Positions 1 to 7,036 of a stretch of 21,645 nt of DNA are shown one piece after another. Every line of letters begins with the position of its first letter. Position 1 is the stretch's first letter. The DNA lies in the NCBI GenBank assembly GCA_035622975.1, contig DASPUH010000115.1, forward strand, positions 1 to 21,645, written 5' to 3'. The position numbers and the translations under genes are program-made. The notes beneath the pieces are model-generated. The model was given only the letters and a program-made list of their open reading frames with translations, did not search any database and was not told the DNA's origin. This DNA comes from DASPUH01 sp035622975 (lineage in GTDB: Bacteria; Chloroflexota; Limnocylindria; Limnocylindrales; CSP1-4).

Positions 1-315
1 CGGTCCAGCGTCAGGGGCGCGAACCACCACCCTGGGCTTCGGCGCCGCCGCCTTGAGGGTCCGGGCCGGGCTGGCCGGCGCGACGGGCGCGGTTTCGGCT
101 GCCAGCGCGCGGGTGAGCCCGGAGACGCCGGCATCCGTGTAGGCGGTCGAGGCGGCCACCACGGGCAGCCCCGCCGCGGCGGCGGGACGGACCTGCAGCG
201 GCGCGGCGCCCGGGGCGTCGGCAGCCGCGGCGACACTCGTCGTGAGGACCGCGGCGAACCCGAAGGCGAGCCAGACGCGGAGGGCGAAGCTTCGTCTGGT
301 GCGGACCGGGCGCAT
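1..315 (-). CDS. Exported protein, N-terminal fragment (runs off the left edge)
   Basis: Reading leftward from an ATG at 313-315, the frame stays open for 105 codons to base 1 with no stop, so the gene is cut by the window edge. The N-terminus is a textbook signal peptide: a basic start (MRPVRTRRSF), a hydrophobic core (about residues 11-30) and a small-residue AAAADA cleavage region near residues 29-33. There is no lipobox cysteine, so export to the periplasm or surface by signal peptidase I is likely. The visible mature part is Ala/Pro/Val-rich, reads like a linker, and shows no recognisable domain; the functional domain is probably beyond the edge. A TACACC element (386-381, minus) could be its -10. 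It lies upstream of, and is transcribed in the same direction as, nothing else visible here. Confidence 0.6.
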   Translation of the reverse strand, partial: MRPVRTRRSFALRVWLAFGFAAVLTTSVAAAADAPGAAPLQVRPAAAAGLPVVAASTAYTDAGVSGLTRALAAETAPVAPASPARTLKAAAPKPRVVVRAPDAGP

Positions 316-394
316 GCCAGGAGCCTCGCCGCCGACCCGCCCGAAATCCCTGGCCCGGTGGTCCCACTCTGGTTGACCCAGGTGTACTCAGGTG

Positions 395-898
395 CTATTG
401 ATCCTCGCCTGGCGGCTGGAGGCCACCGTTCCCGGCGGCCGCCGTCAAGGCCGCCGTGAGGCCCGCCCGCAGGTCCGCCGACCAGCCGTCGCCGAAGACC
501 CGCCACGGGCTGATGTCCAGGCGCGTCACGTCGCCGCCGGCGCGCGTCTGGCTGGCCGTGAACTGAGCCTGGCAGGCGTCCACGTCAGAGGCCCCTGTGA
601 GGAACGCGGCGTGATCCAGGAAGCGGAAGATGTACACGTCGCGGGCCGCTGCGTCGGTGGAGGCCATGACGCGCCAGTGGATGGCGTTGGCCACCACGCC
701 CGGCACGCTGCAGCCCGGGTCCCCGCTGGTCTGGCTCACCACGATCAGGCCATGCTGGGCCATCGTCTGGACCAGGCCCACGTTGTCCTGCGGCGTGGCC
801 AACGCCGCATCCGGCTGGCCGCACCCGGCCAGCACCAGGCAGGCCACGGCGAGGAGCAGGAGGCCCCGCATCAGGTTCGGGATCGGGGAGCGAGACAT
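395..898 (-). CDS. Small putative lipoprotein
   Basis: This is a 167-residue protein with a type II signal peptide. A short basic start (MSRSPIPNLMRG) is followed by a leucine-rich core and the lipobox LVLAGC, with lipidated Cys26. It should be anchored to the outer face of the membrane. The mature part (about 140 residues) has a few cysteines and a tryptophan-containing C-terminal half (HWRVMAS, WRVFGDGWSADL). I do not recognise the family. The start ATG (896-898) lies 9 nt after a TAGCCT -10-like element (913-908, minus). It is divergent from the DUF1015 gene across only 62 bp, which holds promoters for both. The function is unknown. Confidence 0.7.
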   Translation of the reverse strand: MSRSPIPNLMRGLLLLAVACLVLAGCGQPDAALATPQDNVGLVQTMAQHGLIVVSQTSGDPGCSVPGVVANAIHWRVMASTDAAARDVYIFRFLDHAAFLTGASDVDACQAQFTASQTRAGGDVTRLDISPWRVFGDGWSADLRAGLTAALTAAAGNGGLQPPGEDQ

Positions 899-907
899 GC
901 ACGGGCA

Positions 908-913
908 AGGCTA
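908..913 (-). promoter_or_regulatory. -10 element of the lipoprotein gene
   Basis: TAGCCT on the minus strand lies 9 nt before the lipoprotein ATG. It matches the TAGACT-like -10 found throughout this window at all but one base. No -35 is evident. Confidence 0.35.
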
Positions 914-948
914 GCGCAGCCGTCGCGGCACGGCCCGAGGGCCTCGGG

Positions 949-954
949 TAGCAT
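949..954 (+). promoter_or_regulatory. -10 element of a leaderless DUF1015 transcript
   Basis: TAGCAT ends 6 nt before the GTG at 961. A -10 hexamer normally sits 6 nt before +1, so transcription would start on the start codon itself. No Shine-Dalgarno fits in the gap. Confidence 0.5.
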
Positions 955-960
955 GCGGCG

Positions 961-2238
<1,278 letters not shown>

Positions 2239-2242
2239 GCCC

Positions 2243-3115
2243 ATGGCCGACGAACCGATCGCCCTTCCCGTCGCCCACCCGCCACTGGAGCGGGCGCAGC
2301 CCGCCCGGCCCATCCGCAAGGACGAGATCGACCTGCTGGAACGGGGGGTCCACATCGAGTCGTGGCTGCCCGAGCGGCGCTCGCGGCGCCGGCCCCTGAT
2401 GCTCATCCACGGCGAGCTCGGTGGCTCATGGGTCTGGCATCGCTACCAGGAGTACTTCGCAACGCGCGGCTGGGAGGCCCACGCGGTCAACCTGCGAGCG
2501 CACTACTGGTCCGACAACGCCGACTTCGAGGCCCTGGACTTCGGCACGTACCTCGGTGACGTCGAGGCCGCCCACCGGCGCCTGGGTGGCGACGCCGTGG
2601 TGGTCGGCCACGGGCTCGGCGGCCTGCTGGCCCTCAAGCTGGCAGAACGGCAGGCCATGGCGGGGCTCGTCCTCATCAGCCCGGCCCTGCCCCGCGAGCT
2701 GCGAGCGCCGGCCAAGCTGCACCAGCTGCGCGAGGTGCCGGCCATCTTCCGGCGCGACTTCATCGGCTGGCAGGGCTTGCCCGAGCAGATCCGCCGGCAG
2801 AACCCCGACCTGTCGATCGGCGACGTCCTGCGGATCCAGCACATGATGGGCGCCGAGTCCGGGGCCGCCCGTCGGGACGTCCTGGCCGGTATCCCCATCG
2901 AGCCGCTGGCCCTCCAGGTGAGCCCCCGGCTGGTCGTCGGCGGCGGCCTCGATCGGCTCTACCCGGGGCCCGACTCGGAGCGGCTGGCCGAGTGGATCGC
3001 CGCCGAGTACCTGCCCTTCGGCGCCCACTCGCACTACGGCCTGGTGGCCGGCGACGAAAGCCATGCCCAGGTCGCCGCGGCGCTCAAGGGGTTCCTGGAG
3101 ACCCACCACCTGTGA
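2243..3115 (+). CDS. Alpha/beta hydrolase fold protein lacking the nucleophile serine
   Basis: This 290-residue protein has the order of an alpha/beta hydrolase: an oxyanion-type HGELGG loop at residues 56-61, a beta-5/nucleophile elbow VVVGHGLGG at 119-127, a candidate acid Asp237 (DRLYPG) and a C-terminal histidine (His262 or His264 in GAHSHYGL). In the elbow, normally G-x-S-x-G, the nucleophile position is Gly124 (GHGLG). Either the protein is not a hydrolase of the usual type or it works by another mechanism. About 50 N-terminal residues precede the fold. It has no signal peptide and is cytoplasmic. It is the second gene of an operon with DUF1015 (4-nt gap), which suggests a linked role. 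The substrate is unknown. Confidence 0.85.
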   Translation: MADEPIALPVAHPPLERAQPARPIRKDEIDLLERGVHIESWLPERRSRRRPLMLIHGELGGSWVWHRYQEYFATRGWEAHAVNLRAHYWSDNADFEALDFGTYLGDVEAAHRRLGGDAVVVGHGLGGLLALKLAERQAMAGLVLISPALPRELRAPAKLHQLREVPAIFRRDFIGWQGLPEQIRRQNPDLSIGDVLRIQHMMGAESGAARRDVLAGIPIEPLALQVSPRLVVGGGLDRLYPGPDSERLAEWIAAEYLPFGAHSHYGLVAGDESHAQVAAALKGFLETHHL

Positions 3116-3143
3116 GGCGCGGGACGGGTCCAGGGGCGTTTGC

Positions 3144-3149
3144 TAGACT
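3144..3149 (+). promoter_or_regulatory. -10 element upstream of tRNA-Glu
   Basis: TAGACT begins a 12-base string, TAGACTGGCCGC, that also occurs upstream of the tRNA-Arg gene at 18066. It would start transcription near 3156, about 28 nt before the mature tRNA 5' end. No -35 is recognisable. Confidence 0.5.
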
Positions 3150-3183
3150 GGCCGCCGCCGACGCGGGCCGCCTCGGCATCGAT

Positions 3184-3260
3184 GCCGCATTCGTCTAGAG
3201 GCCCAGGACACCGCCCTCTCAAGGCGGAGATCATCGGTTCGAATCCGATATGCGGTACCA
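3184..3260 (+). tRNA. tRNA-Glu (anticodon CTC)
   Basis: A full cloverleaf can be drawn. The acceptor pairs GCCGCAT with ATGCGGT, with a G1-U72 wobble. The anticodon stem is CCGCC/GGCGG around the loop CTCTCAA, with the CTC anticodon at 3218-3220. The T arm is ATCGG-TTCGAAT-CCGAT. The discriminator is A73 and CCA is genomically encoded at 3258-3260. It reads GAG codons. It lies between the hydrolase gene and the convergent methyltransferase gene, whose stop is only 10 nt downstream. Confidence 0.95.
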
Positions 3261-3270
3261 ACCCCTGCGG

Positions 3271-4029
3271 CTATGCCAGGCCGCGGGTCGCCCAGGCCCG
3301 GGCGACGACCACGAACGGGGCGGCCGGGAGCAGGGCGCGGCAGCGTTCGCGCAGTTCGGCCCGCCGGGCCGTGTCGAGGCCGGCCACGTAGGAGCCAGCG
3401 GGTCCCACGGCGCCGCCGAAGGGCGCCCACCAGTCTTCGAAGCTGGCGTGCTTGAGGGTCGCGACGAGCGTGGTCTCCTGGATGTCATGCAGGCCGGCGG
3501 CCTCGAACAACGCGGCCAGGTGGCCGGCCCGCACGCCCGCCAGCTGCGATTCGTCCGTCACGTCGGGGTCCAGATCGCGTGCCGCCTGCCAGAACAGGCC
3601 GAGCGGGCCCTGGCGTCCGGCGTGGTCCCACACGCACGCCGCGACCACACCGCCCCGCCGGGTCACGCGGGCCATCTCCGCCAGGCCACCGACGGGCTCG
3701 GACATGAAGTGCACGACGAGCTGGGCCAGGGCGGCGTCAAAGCCCCGGTCCGGGAACGGCAGGCGCTCCGCGGGGGCCAGTCGCACATCGACCCCGGGGT
3801 GGCGTTCGCGCACCGCCGTCACGAATGGCTCGGACGGGTCGACGGCTGCGACCGCCGCCGGCCCCAGCCGGGCGACAAGCTCGGCCGTGAGCGCCCCGGG
3901 CCCGCAGCCCACGTCGAGCACCCGCTGGCCCGCACGAACCCCGGCGAGGTCGGCCAGCTGGGGGGCCAGGAGCCGCGAGTAGCGGCCCATGAACCGGTCG
4001 TACGCGTCCGCCGCCACGTCGAAGCTCAC
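3271..4029 (-). CDS. Class I SAM-dependent methyltransferase
   Basis: This 252-residue Rossmann-fold methyltransferase of the Methyltransf_11/UbiE-like type has motif I VLDVGCGPGA at about residues 37-46, an acidic loop at the end of beta-2 (AAVDPSEPF) and a post-motif PAERLPFPDRGFDAALAQLVVHF. The C-terminal half (GLFWQAARDLDPDV to FEDWWAPFGG) resembles the lid region of small-molecule methyltransferases, but the acceptor cannot be named. It is soluble and cytoplasmic. The start is the GTG at 4029-4027: a TAGATT -10 (4041-4036, minus) sits exactly 6 nt upstream, implying a leaderless mRNA. It is divergent from the dgcN-like gene across 46 bp and is probably monocistronic. Confidence 0.88.
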   Translation of the reverse strand: MSFDVAADAYDRFMGRYSRLLAPQLADLAGVRAGQRVLDVGCGPGALTAELVARLGPAAVAAVDPSEPFVTAVRERHPGVDVRLAPAERLPFPDRGFDAALAQLVVHFMSEPVGGLAEMARVTRRGGVVAACVWDHAGRQGPLGLFWQAARDLDPDVTDESQLAGVRAGHLAALFEAAGLHDIQETTLVATLKHASFEDWWAPFGGAVGPAGSYVAGLDTARRAELRERCRALLPAAPFVVVARAWATRGLA

Positions 4030-4035
4030 GGGCGC

Positions 4036-4041
4036 AATCTA
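4036..4041 (-). promoter_or_regulatory. -10 element of a leaderless methyltransferase transcript
   Basis: TAGATT on the minus strand ends 6 nt before the methyltransferase GTG. It faces away from the TAGACT at 4064-4069, so the 46-bp gap carries two back-to-back leaderless promoters. Confidence 0.5.
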
Positions 4042-4063
4042 CCCCGCGAGACGGCCCAGCCGG

Positions 4064-4069
4064 TAGACT
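4064..4069 (+). promoter_or_regulatory. -10 element of a leaderless dgcN-like transcript
   Basis: TAGACT ends 6 nt before the GTG at 4076, the same spacing as for DUF1015 and the divergent methyltransferase. No Shine-Dalgarno can fit. Confidence 0.55.
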
Positions 4070-4075
4070 CGGAGC

Positions 4076-5140
4076 GTGGACCCGCACGCGACGCCACGCC
4101 GGCTGGCGATCCTTGCCGAGGGTGAGTTCCGGCCCCACAGTGGCAAGACGGCGCGCGGGGTCATCCGCTACGGACGCGACGTCATCGTCGCCGTGATCGA
4201 CTCGACGCGGGCCCCCGGCAACGTCAGCGATGACATGGGCGAGGCCTACGACATCCCCATCGTGGCCAGCCTCGATGAGGCGCTGCGCCGCCGACCCGAC
4301 ACGCTGCTGATCGGGATCGCCCCCACCGGTGGCCGTCTGCCGGAGGCCTGGCGCCTCGCCATCCTGCACGCCATCGACCAGGGGCTGGACGTCCATTCGG
4401 GCCTCCACACCATGCTGGGGGACGATCCCGAGTTCGCCGCCGCGGCCAGGGCGCGCGGCGTGGTCATCGTCGACTTCCGCCGGGCGCCGGATCGCACGGA
4501 GACGGCCGTCGGCCGGCGCCACCTGCCGGGCAAGAAGGTCATCCTCACCGTGGGCACGGACTGCGCCATCGGCAAGATGAGCGTGGCCCTGGAACTGACG
4601 CGGGCGGCCCAGGCGGCCGGCCTGGCGGGCGTGTTCGTGCCCACCGGCCAGACCGGGATGATGATCGCCGGCTGGGGGGTGGCCGTCGACCGGGTCATCA
4701 GCGACTTCCTCAACGGCACCTGCGAGTGGCTCGTCGAGCAAGGAGAGGCGCTGGGCGACTGGGTCTTCGTGGAGGGGCAGGGTTCCCTGGACCATCCCGC
4801 GTACAGCTCTGTGACGCTGGGCCTGATCCATGGCACGACGCCCCACGCCATGGTCATGGTCCATCGGGTGGGCCTGGAGCAGCACGACTTCGAGCACCTG
4901 CCGGATGCCTCCTTCCCGCTGCAGCCCCTGCCCGAGTTCATCCGCCTGCACGAGCAGGTCGCGCGCCTCGTCGCCCCTTCGCTCGTCGCCGCGGTCGCGC
5001 TCAATACCTCGACGCTGGGGGAGGCACAGGCCCGGCGGGTCATCGCGGAGACGGCGGACCTGACCGGCCTGCCGACGGATGACCCATACCGCTTCGGCGG
5101 CGAGCGGCTGATGGACGCGCTGCGCGCACGGCTCTCGTGA
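4076..5140 (+). CDS. dgcN: DUF1611 family protein, probable D-glutamate N-acetyltransferase DgcN
   Basis: This 354-residue DUF1611 protein has a Rossmann-like N-terminal domain (about residues 9-135: LAILAEGEFRP, TLLIGIAPTGG, DVHSGLHTML) and a C-terminal P-loop-type domain with GTDCAIGKM at residues 160-168. That domain also carries FVPTGQTGMMIAGWG and FVEGQGSLDHPAYSSVT. In the DgcN-DgcA route of D-glutamate use, DgcN acetylates D-glutamate and DgcA, an enolase-superfamily enzyme, racemises N-acetyl-D-glutamate to the L form. The next gene is such an enzyme and overlaps this one by 4 nt (GTGA), so the pair is translationally coupled. The assignment rests on family plus context. An older view would make the partner a dipeptide epimerase for murein peptides. 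Cytoplasmic. Confidence 0.8.
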   Translation: MDPHATPRRLAILAEGEFRPHSGKTARGVIRYGRDVIVAVIDSTRAPGNVSDDMGEAYDIPIVASLDEALRRRPDTLLIGIAPTGGRLPEAWRLAILHAIDQGLDVHSGLHTMLGDDPEFAAAARARGVVIVDFRRAPDRTETAVGRRHLPGKKVILTVGTDCAIGKMSVALELTRAAQAAGLAGVFVPTGQTGMMIAGWGVAVDRVISDFLNGTCEWLVEQGEALGDWVFVEGQGSLDHPAYSSVTLGLIHGTTPHAMVMVHRVGLEQHDFEHLPDASFPLQPLPEFIRLHEQVARLVAPSLVAAVALNTSTLGEAQARRVIAETADLTGLPTDDPYRFGGERLMDALRARLS

Positions 5141-6249
5141 CGTCGGGCCCACGACCGGCTGTGCCTGACCCCACCGACAGCTGTCGCGCTGGGCCGTGGC
5201 AGCTGGCCTGGCGCGTCCACCAGATCCCGTTCAAGGATCCGTTCCGCATCGCCCGCTCGCTCGAGGACCGGGTCGCCACGACGATGATCGTGGAGCTGGC
5301 GTCGGAGGGCGGCCCGACCGGCCTGGGCGAGGGCTTCCCGGACCCGTTCTACGGTGAGACGGTCGGGACGATGGCGGCGGTCATGCCACTCCTGCTCCAG
5401 GCGCTGCTGCCCCTGGGACCGCCTCCCGCGGAGATCGACGCCACGAGGGTCTGGCTGCGCTCGGCTGACGACGCGATGGGCGACGCGATCCGCCACCACG
5501 GGGCCGCCAAGTGCGCCCTTGACATCGCCCTGCACGACCTGGCCGGCCGGCGCCTCGGGCTTGGCCTCGCCGAGCTGCTGGGTACCCCGCGCGAGGTGCC
5601 GCCCACGGACTTCACCATCGGCCTCGACGAGCCGGCGGTGGTGGCCCAAAGGGCAGCCCGGGCCGCCCACTTCCCGGCTCTCAAGATCAAGGTCGGTGGA
5701 CCACGCGACCTGGCCACGCTGGAGGCCGTCCGCGGTGTCTACGACGGCCCTATCCGCGTCGACGCCAACACGGGCTGGAGCCTGGCCGATGGCGAGCGCC
5801 TCGTGCCCGAGCTGGTCCGTCTCGGGGTGGAGCTCATCGAGCAGCCGTTCCCCGCCCACCGCCTGGCGGACCTGGCCGCGCTCCAGCGCGTCAGCCCGCT
5901 GCCCGTCGTCGCGGACGAGAGCGCGGTCGTGGCCACGGACCTGGACGCGCTGGCCGGTGTCGTCCAGGGCGTCAACGTGAAGCTGGCCAAGGTGGGCGGG
6001 GTCGGACCGGCGAAGCGCATGATCGAGCAGGCCCGCGCGGCCGGCTTTCGCATCTTCCTGGGCTGCATGGAGGAGACGACGGTCGGCGTGGCCGCCTCGG
6101 TGGCGGTCGCCGGGCTGGTCGACTGGGTCGACCTGGACGGCAACCTGCTGCTGGCCCATGACCCCTTCGAGGGCCTCCACCTGGATGCGGCGTGCCGCTG
6201 GCACCTCTCCGACCGGCCCGGTCTGGGGGTCCGCCCGCGCGCCGGCTGA
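5137..6249 (+). CDS. dgcA: Enolase-superfamily racemase, DgcA-like (N-acetyl-D-glutamate racemase or dipeptide epimerase)
   Basis: This 370-residue muconate-lactonising-type enolase-superfamily enzyme has every catalytic landmark. The KIK catalytic lysine motif is at K183-K185. The three metal-binding acids are Asp209 (DANTGW), Glu235 (IEQPF) and Asp260 (ADES). The opposing lysine lies in NVKLAKVGG (K282/K285), followed by GCMEET. A DLD motif at 332-334 resembles the DxD that binds the substrate amino group in L-Ala-D/L-Glu epimerases, so dipeptide epimerase activity remains possible. The coupled DUF1611 gene upstream favours the N-acetyl-glutamate racemase role. The chosen GTG at 5137 overlaps the upstream stop; about 20 non-family residues follow it, so a start at GTG 5161 is also possible. 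Confidence 0.85.
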   Translation: MTSGPRPAVPDPTDSCRAGPWQLAWRVHQIPFKDPFRIARSLEDRVATTMIVELASEGGPTGLGEGFPDPFYGETVGTMAAVMPLLLQALLPLGPPPAEIDATRVWLRSADDAMGDAIRHHGAAKCALDIALHDLAGRRLGLGLAELLGTPREVPPTDFTIGLDEPAVVAQRAARAAHFPALKIKVGGPRDLATLEAVRGVYDGPIRVDANTGWSLADGERLVPELVRLGVELIEQPFPAHRLADLAALQRVSPLPVVADESAVVATDLDALAGVVQGVNVKLAKVGGVGPAKRMIEQARAAGFRIFLGCMEETTVGVAASVAVAGLVDWVDLDGNLLLAHDPFEGLHLDAACRWHLSDRPGLGVRPRAG

Positions 6250-6253
6250 CCCC

Positions 6254-6286
6254 TGTGGACAACTTGGTGGACAACTTGGTGGACAG
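6254..6286 (+). repeat. 12-bp direct repeats resembling DnaA boxes
   Basis: The unit GTGGACAACTTG occurs at 6255-6266 and 6267-6278, with a partial third copy, GTGGACAG, at 6279-6286. On the minus strand these read TTGTCCACA (6262-6254), TTGTCCACC (6274-6266) and CTGTCCACC (6286-6278). The first equals the high-GC DnaA-box consensus TTGTCCACA known from actinobacteria. The array starts 5 nt after the dgcA stop and ends 30 nt before a TACCAT -10 element, so it could equally be an activator or repressor binding array. Confidence 0.6.
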
Positions 6287-6316
6287 ATCCCCTACCCGCC
6301 GACGCCGCCGCGGGGG

Positions 6317-6337
6317 TACCATGGATGAGCACTCATC
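6317..6337 (+). promoter_or_regulatory. Putative promoter with palindromic operator
   Basis: TACCAT (6317-6322) is a candidate -10 that would start transcription near 6329. The perfect palindrome GATGAGCACTCATC (6324-6337, 6-bp arms, 2-bp centre) covers that start point, the classic place for a repressor. Together with the direct repeats upstream this is the most regulation-dense intergenic stretch of the window. The regulator is not identifiable from sequence. Confidence 0.45.
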
Positions 6338-6477
6338 ACGGGCAGGTCCCCCGGGTCGCCCCACGCGACCACCGTGCGGAGATCGGTCCGTTCTGGCCTC
6401 GCGCGCGCCCAGACCCAGTCGACGCGCGCCCGTCGCCAGCGGGGAAGATAGTTGCGACGAAAGGTCCCGCCCTGATC

Positions 6478-6765
6478 ATGGAAGCACGCCTCGCCCGGCC
6501 CGTCATCCCCGCTGGCGCCGCCGCCGGTGTCGCGGGCCAGGCAGGCGACGAGGCCATCGAGTTCGTCCGCTTCTGCCGTCGCCGGCGTCGCGTCGCGTGG
6601 CCCGAGCTGTACGACGAGATGTGCGCCGTGGCGGCCCACCGGGCCTATCGCGACTGGGGCTTCGCGGAGCTGTCGGACCATGGCATCCGCTTCACCCTGG
6701 CGGAGATGCCGGGCCTGGCCGCCCTGGTGCGCGAGGTGATCGGCCAGGAACGAGCCGCCGGCTGA
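6478..6765 (+). CDS. Small hypothetical protein (95 aa)
   Basis: This is a short soluble protein, basic in the middle (FVRFCRRRRR, then VAWPELYDEMCAVAAHRAYRDWGFAELSDHGIRF) and ending in a helical LAALVREVIGQERAAG tail. I do not recognise a named domain. The frame opens earlier, at ATG 6325, but the extra 51 residues are Pro/Arg-rich and compositionally poor, and that ATG lies inside the palindrome and before the predicted transcription start. The ATG at 6478 is therefore preferred, giving a roughly 150-nt leader. No good Shine-Dalgarno is seen (GAAAGG is about 13 nt away), so the start is uncertain. It ends 3 nt before the convergent 75-residue gene. Confidence 0.55.
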   Translation: MEARLARPVIPAGAAAGVAGQAGDEAIEFVRFCRRRRRVAWPELYDEMCAVAAHRAYRDWGFAELSDHGIRFTLAEMPGLAALVREVIGQERAAG

Positions 6766-6768
6766 ACC

Positions 6769-6996
6769 TCAGGCGCGGATGCGGCGCCTGGCCATCTCGC
6801 CTTCGATCTGCCGCTCCGCCTCCACGTAGCGGTCGATCTCGTCGCGCAGCTGGTTGGCCTCGGGCACGTACAGGTGGACCTGCCCCTGCAGCACGTAGCT
6901 CAGGCGGCGGCTGGTCATGCGGACGTGGTCCAGGTTCTTCATGAGGACCAGCGGGTCCATCGCCGCGAGGTCATCGGGGTGATAGAAGGCGCGCAT
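6769..6996 (-). CDS. Small hypothetical protein (75 aa)
   Basis: This 75-residue charged, helical protein (DPLVLMKNLDHVRMTSRRLSY, later EANQLRDEIDRYVEAERQIE, then the basic tail ARRRIRA) is plausibly a small alpha-helical or coiled-coil adaptor; no family is recognised. The start ATG 6996-6994 is supported by a TACACT -10 ending 7 nt upstream (7009-7004, minus), so the mRNA is likely leaderless or nearly so. The frame also extends far upstream into the DNA methyltransferase region, but that extension is antisense-like and is rejected. It lies downstream of the DNA methyltransferase gene on the same strand with a 40-bp gap, but has its own promoter. Confidence 0.65.
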   Translation of the reverse strand: MRAFYHPDDLAAMDPLVLMKNLDHVRMTSRRLSYVLQGQVHLYVPEANQLRDEIDRYVEAERQIEGEMARRRIRA

Positions 6997-7003
6997 CGCG
7001 ACG

Positions 7004-7009
7004 AGTGTA
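7004..7009 (-). promoter_or_regulatory. -10 element of the 75-aa gene
   Basis: TACACT on the minus strand ends 7 nt before the ATG at 6996. The same hexamer precedes the nucleotidyltransferase gene at 17600. Confidence 0.45.
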
Positions 7010-7036
7010 CCGTCATGGGCGGGCGGTCCGGGCAGC

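Noticed and set aside
373..401. Plus-strand TTGACC-N17-TATTGA promoter
   Set aside because: It would drive transcription antisense to the lipoprotein gene with no plus-strand gene until 961. The window's apparent promoters lack -35 boxes, so this is probably chance.
3737..5152. 471-codon open frame on the minus strand
   Set aside because: It is antisense to dgcN, then continues out of frame through the methyltransferase gene, ending in an out-of-frame copy of its motif I region.
4246..6204. 652-codon open frame on the minus strand
   Set aside because: It is antisense to dgcN and dgcA, which carry full family motifs. The frame shows no domain and an Arg/His/Pro-biased composition typical of GC-rich shadow frames.
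6325..6477. N-terminal 51-codon extension of the 95-aa gene
   Set aside because: The ATG lies within the palindrome and before the predicted transcription start, and the added residues are low complexity.
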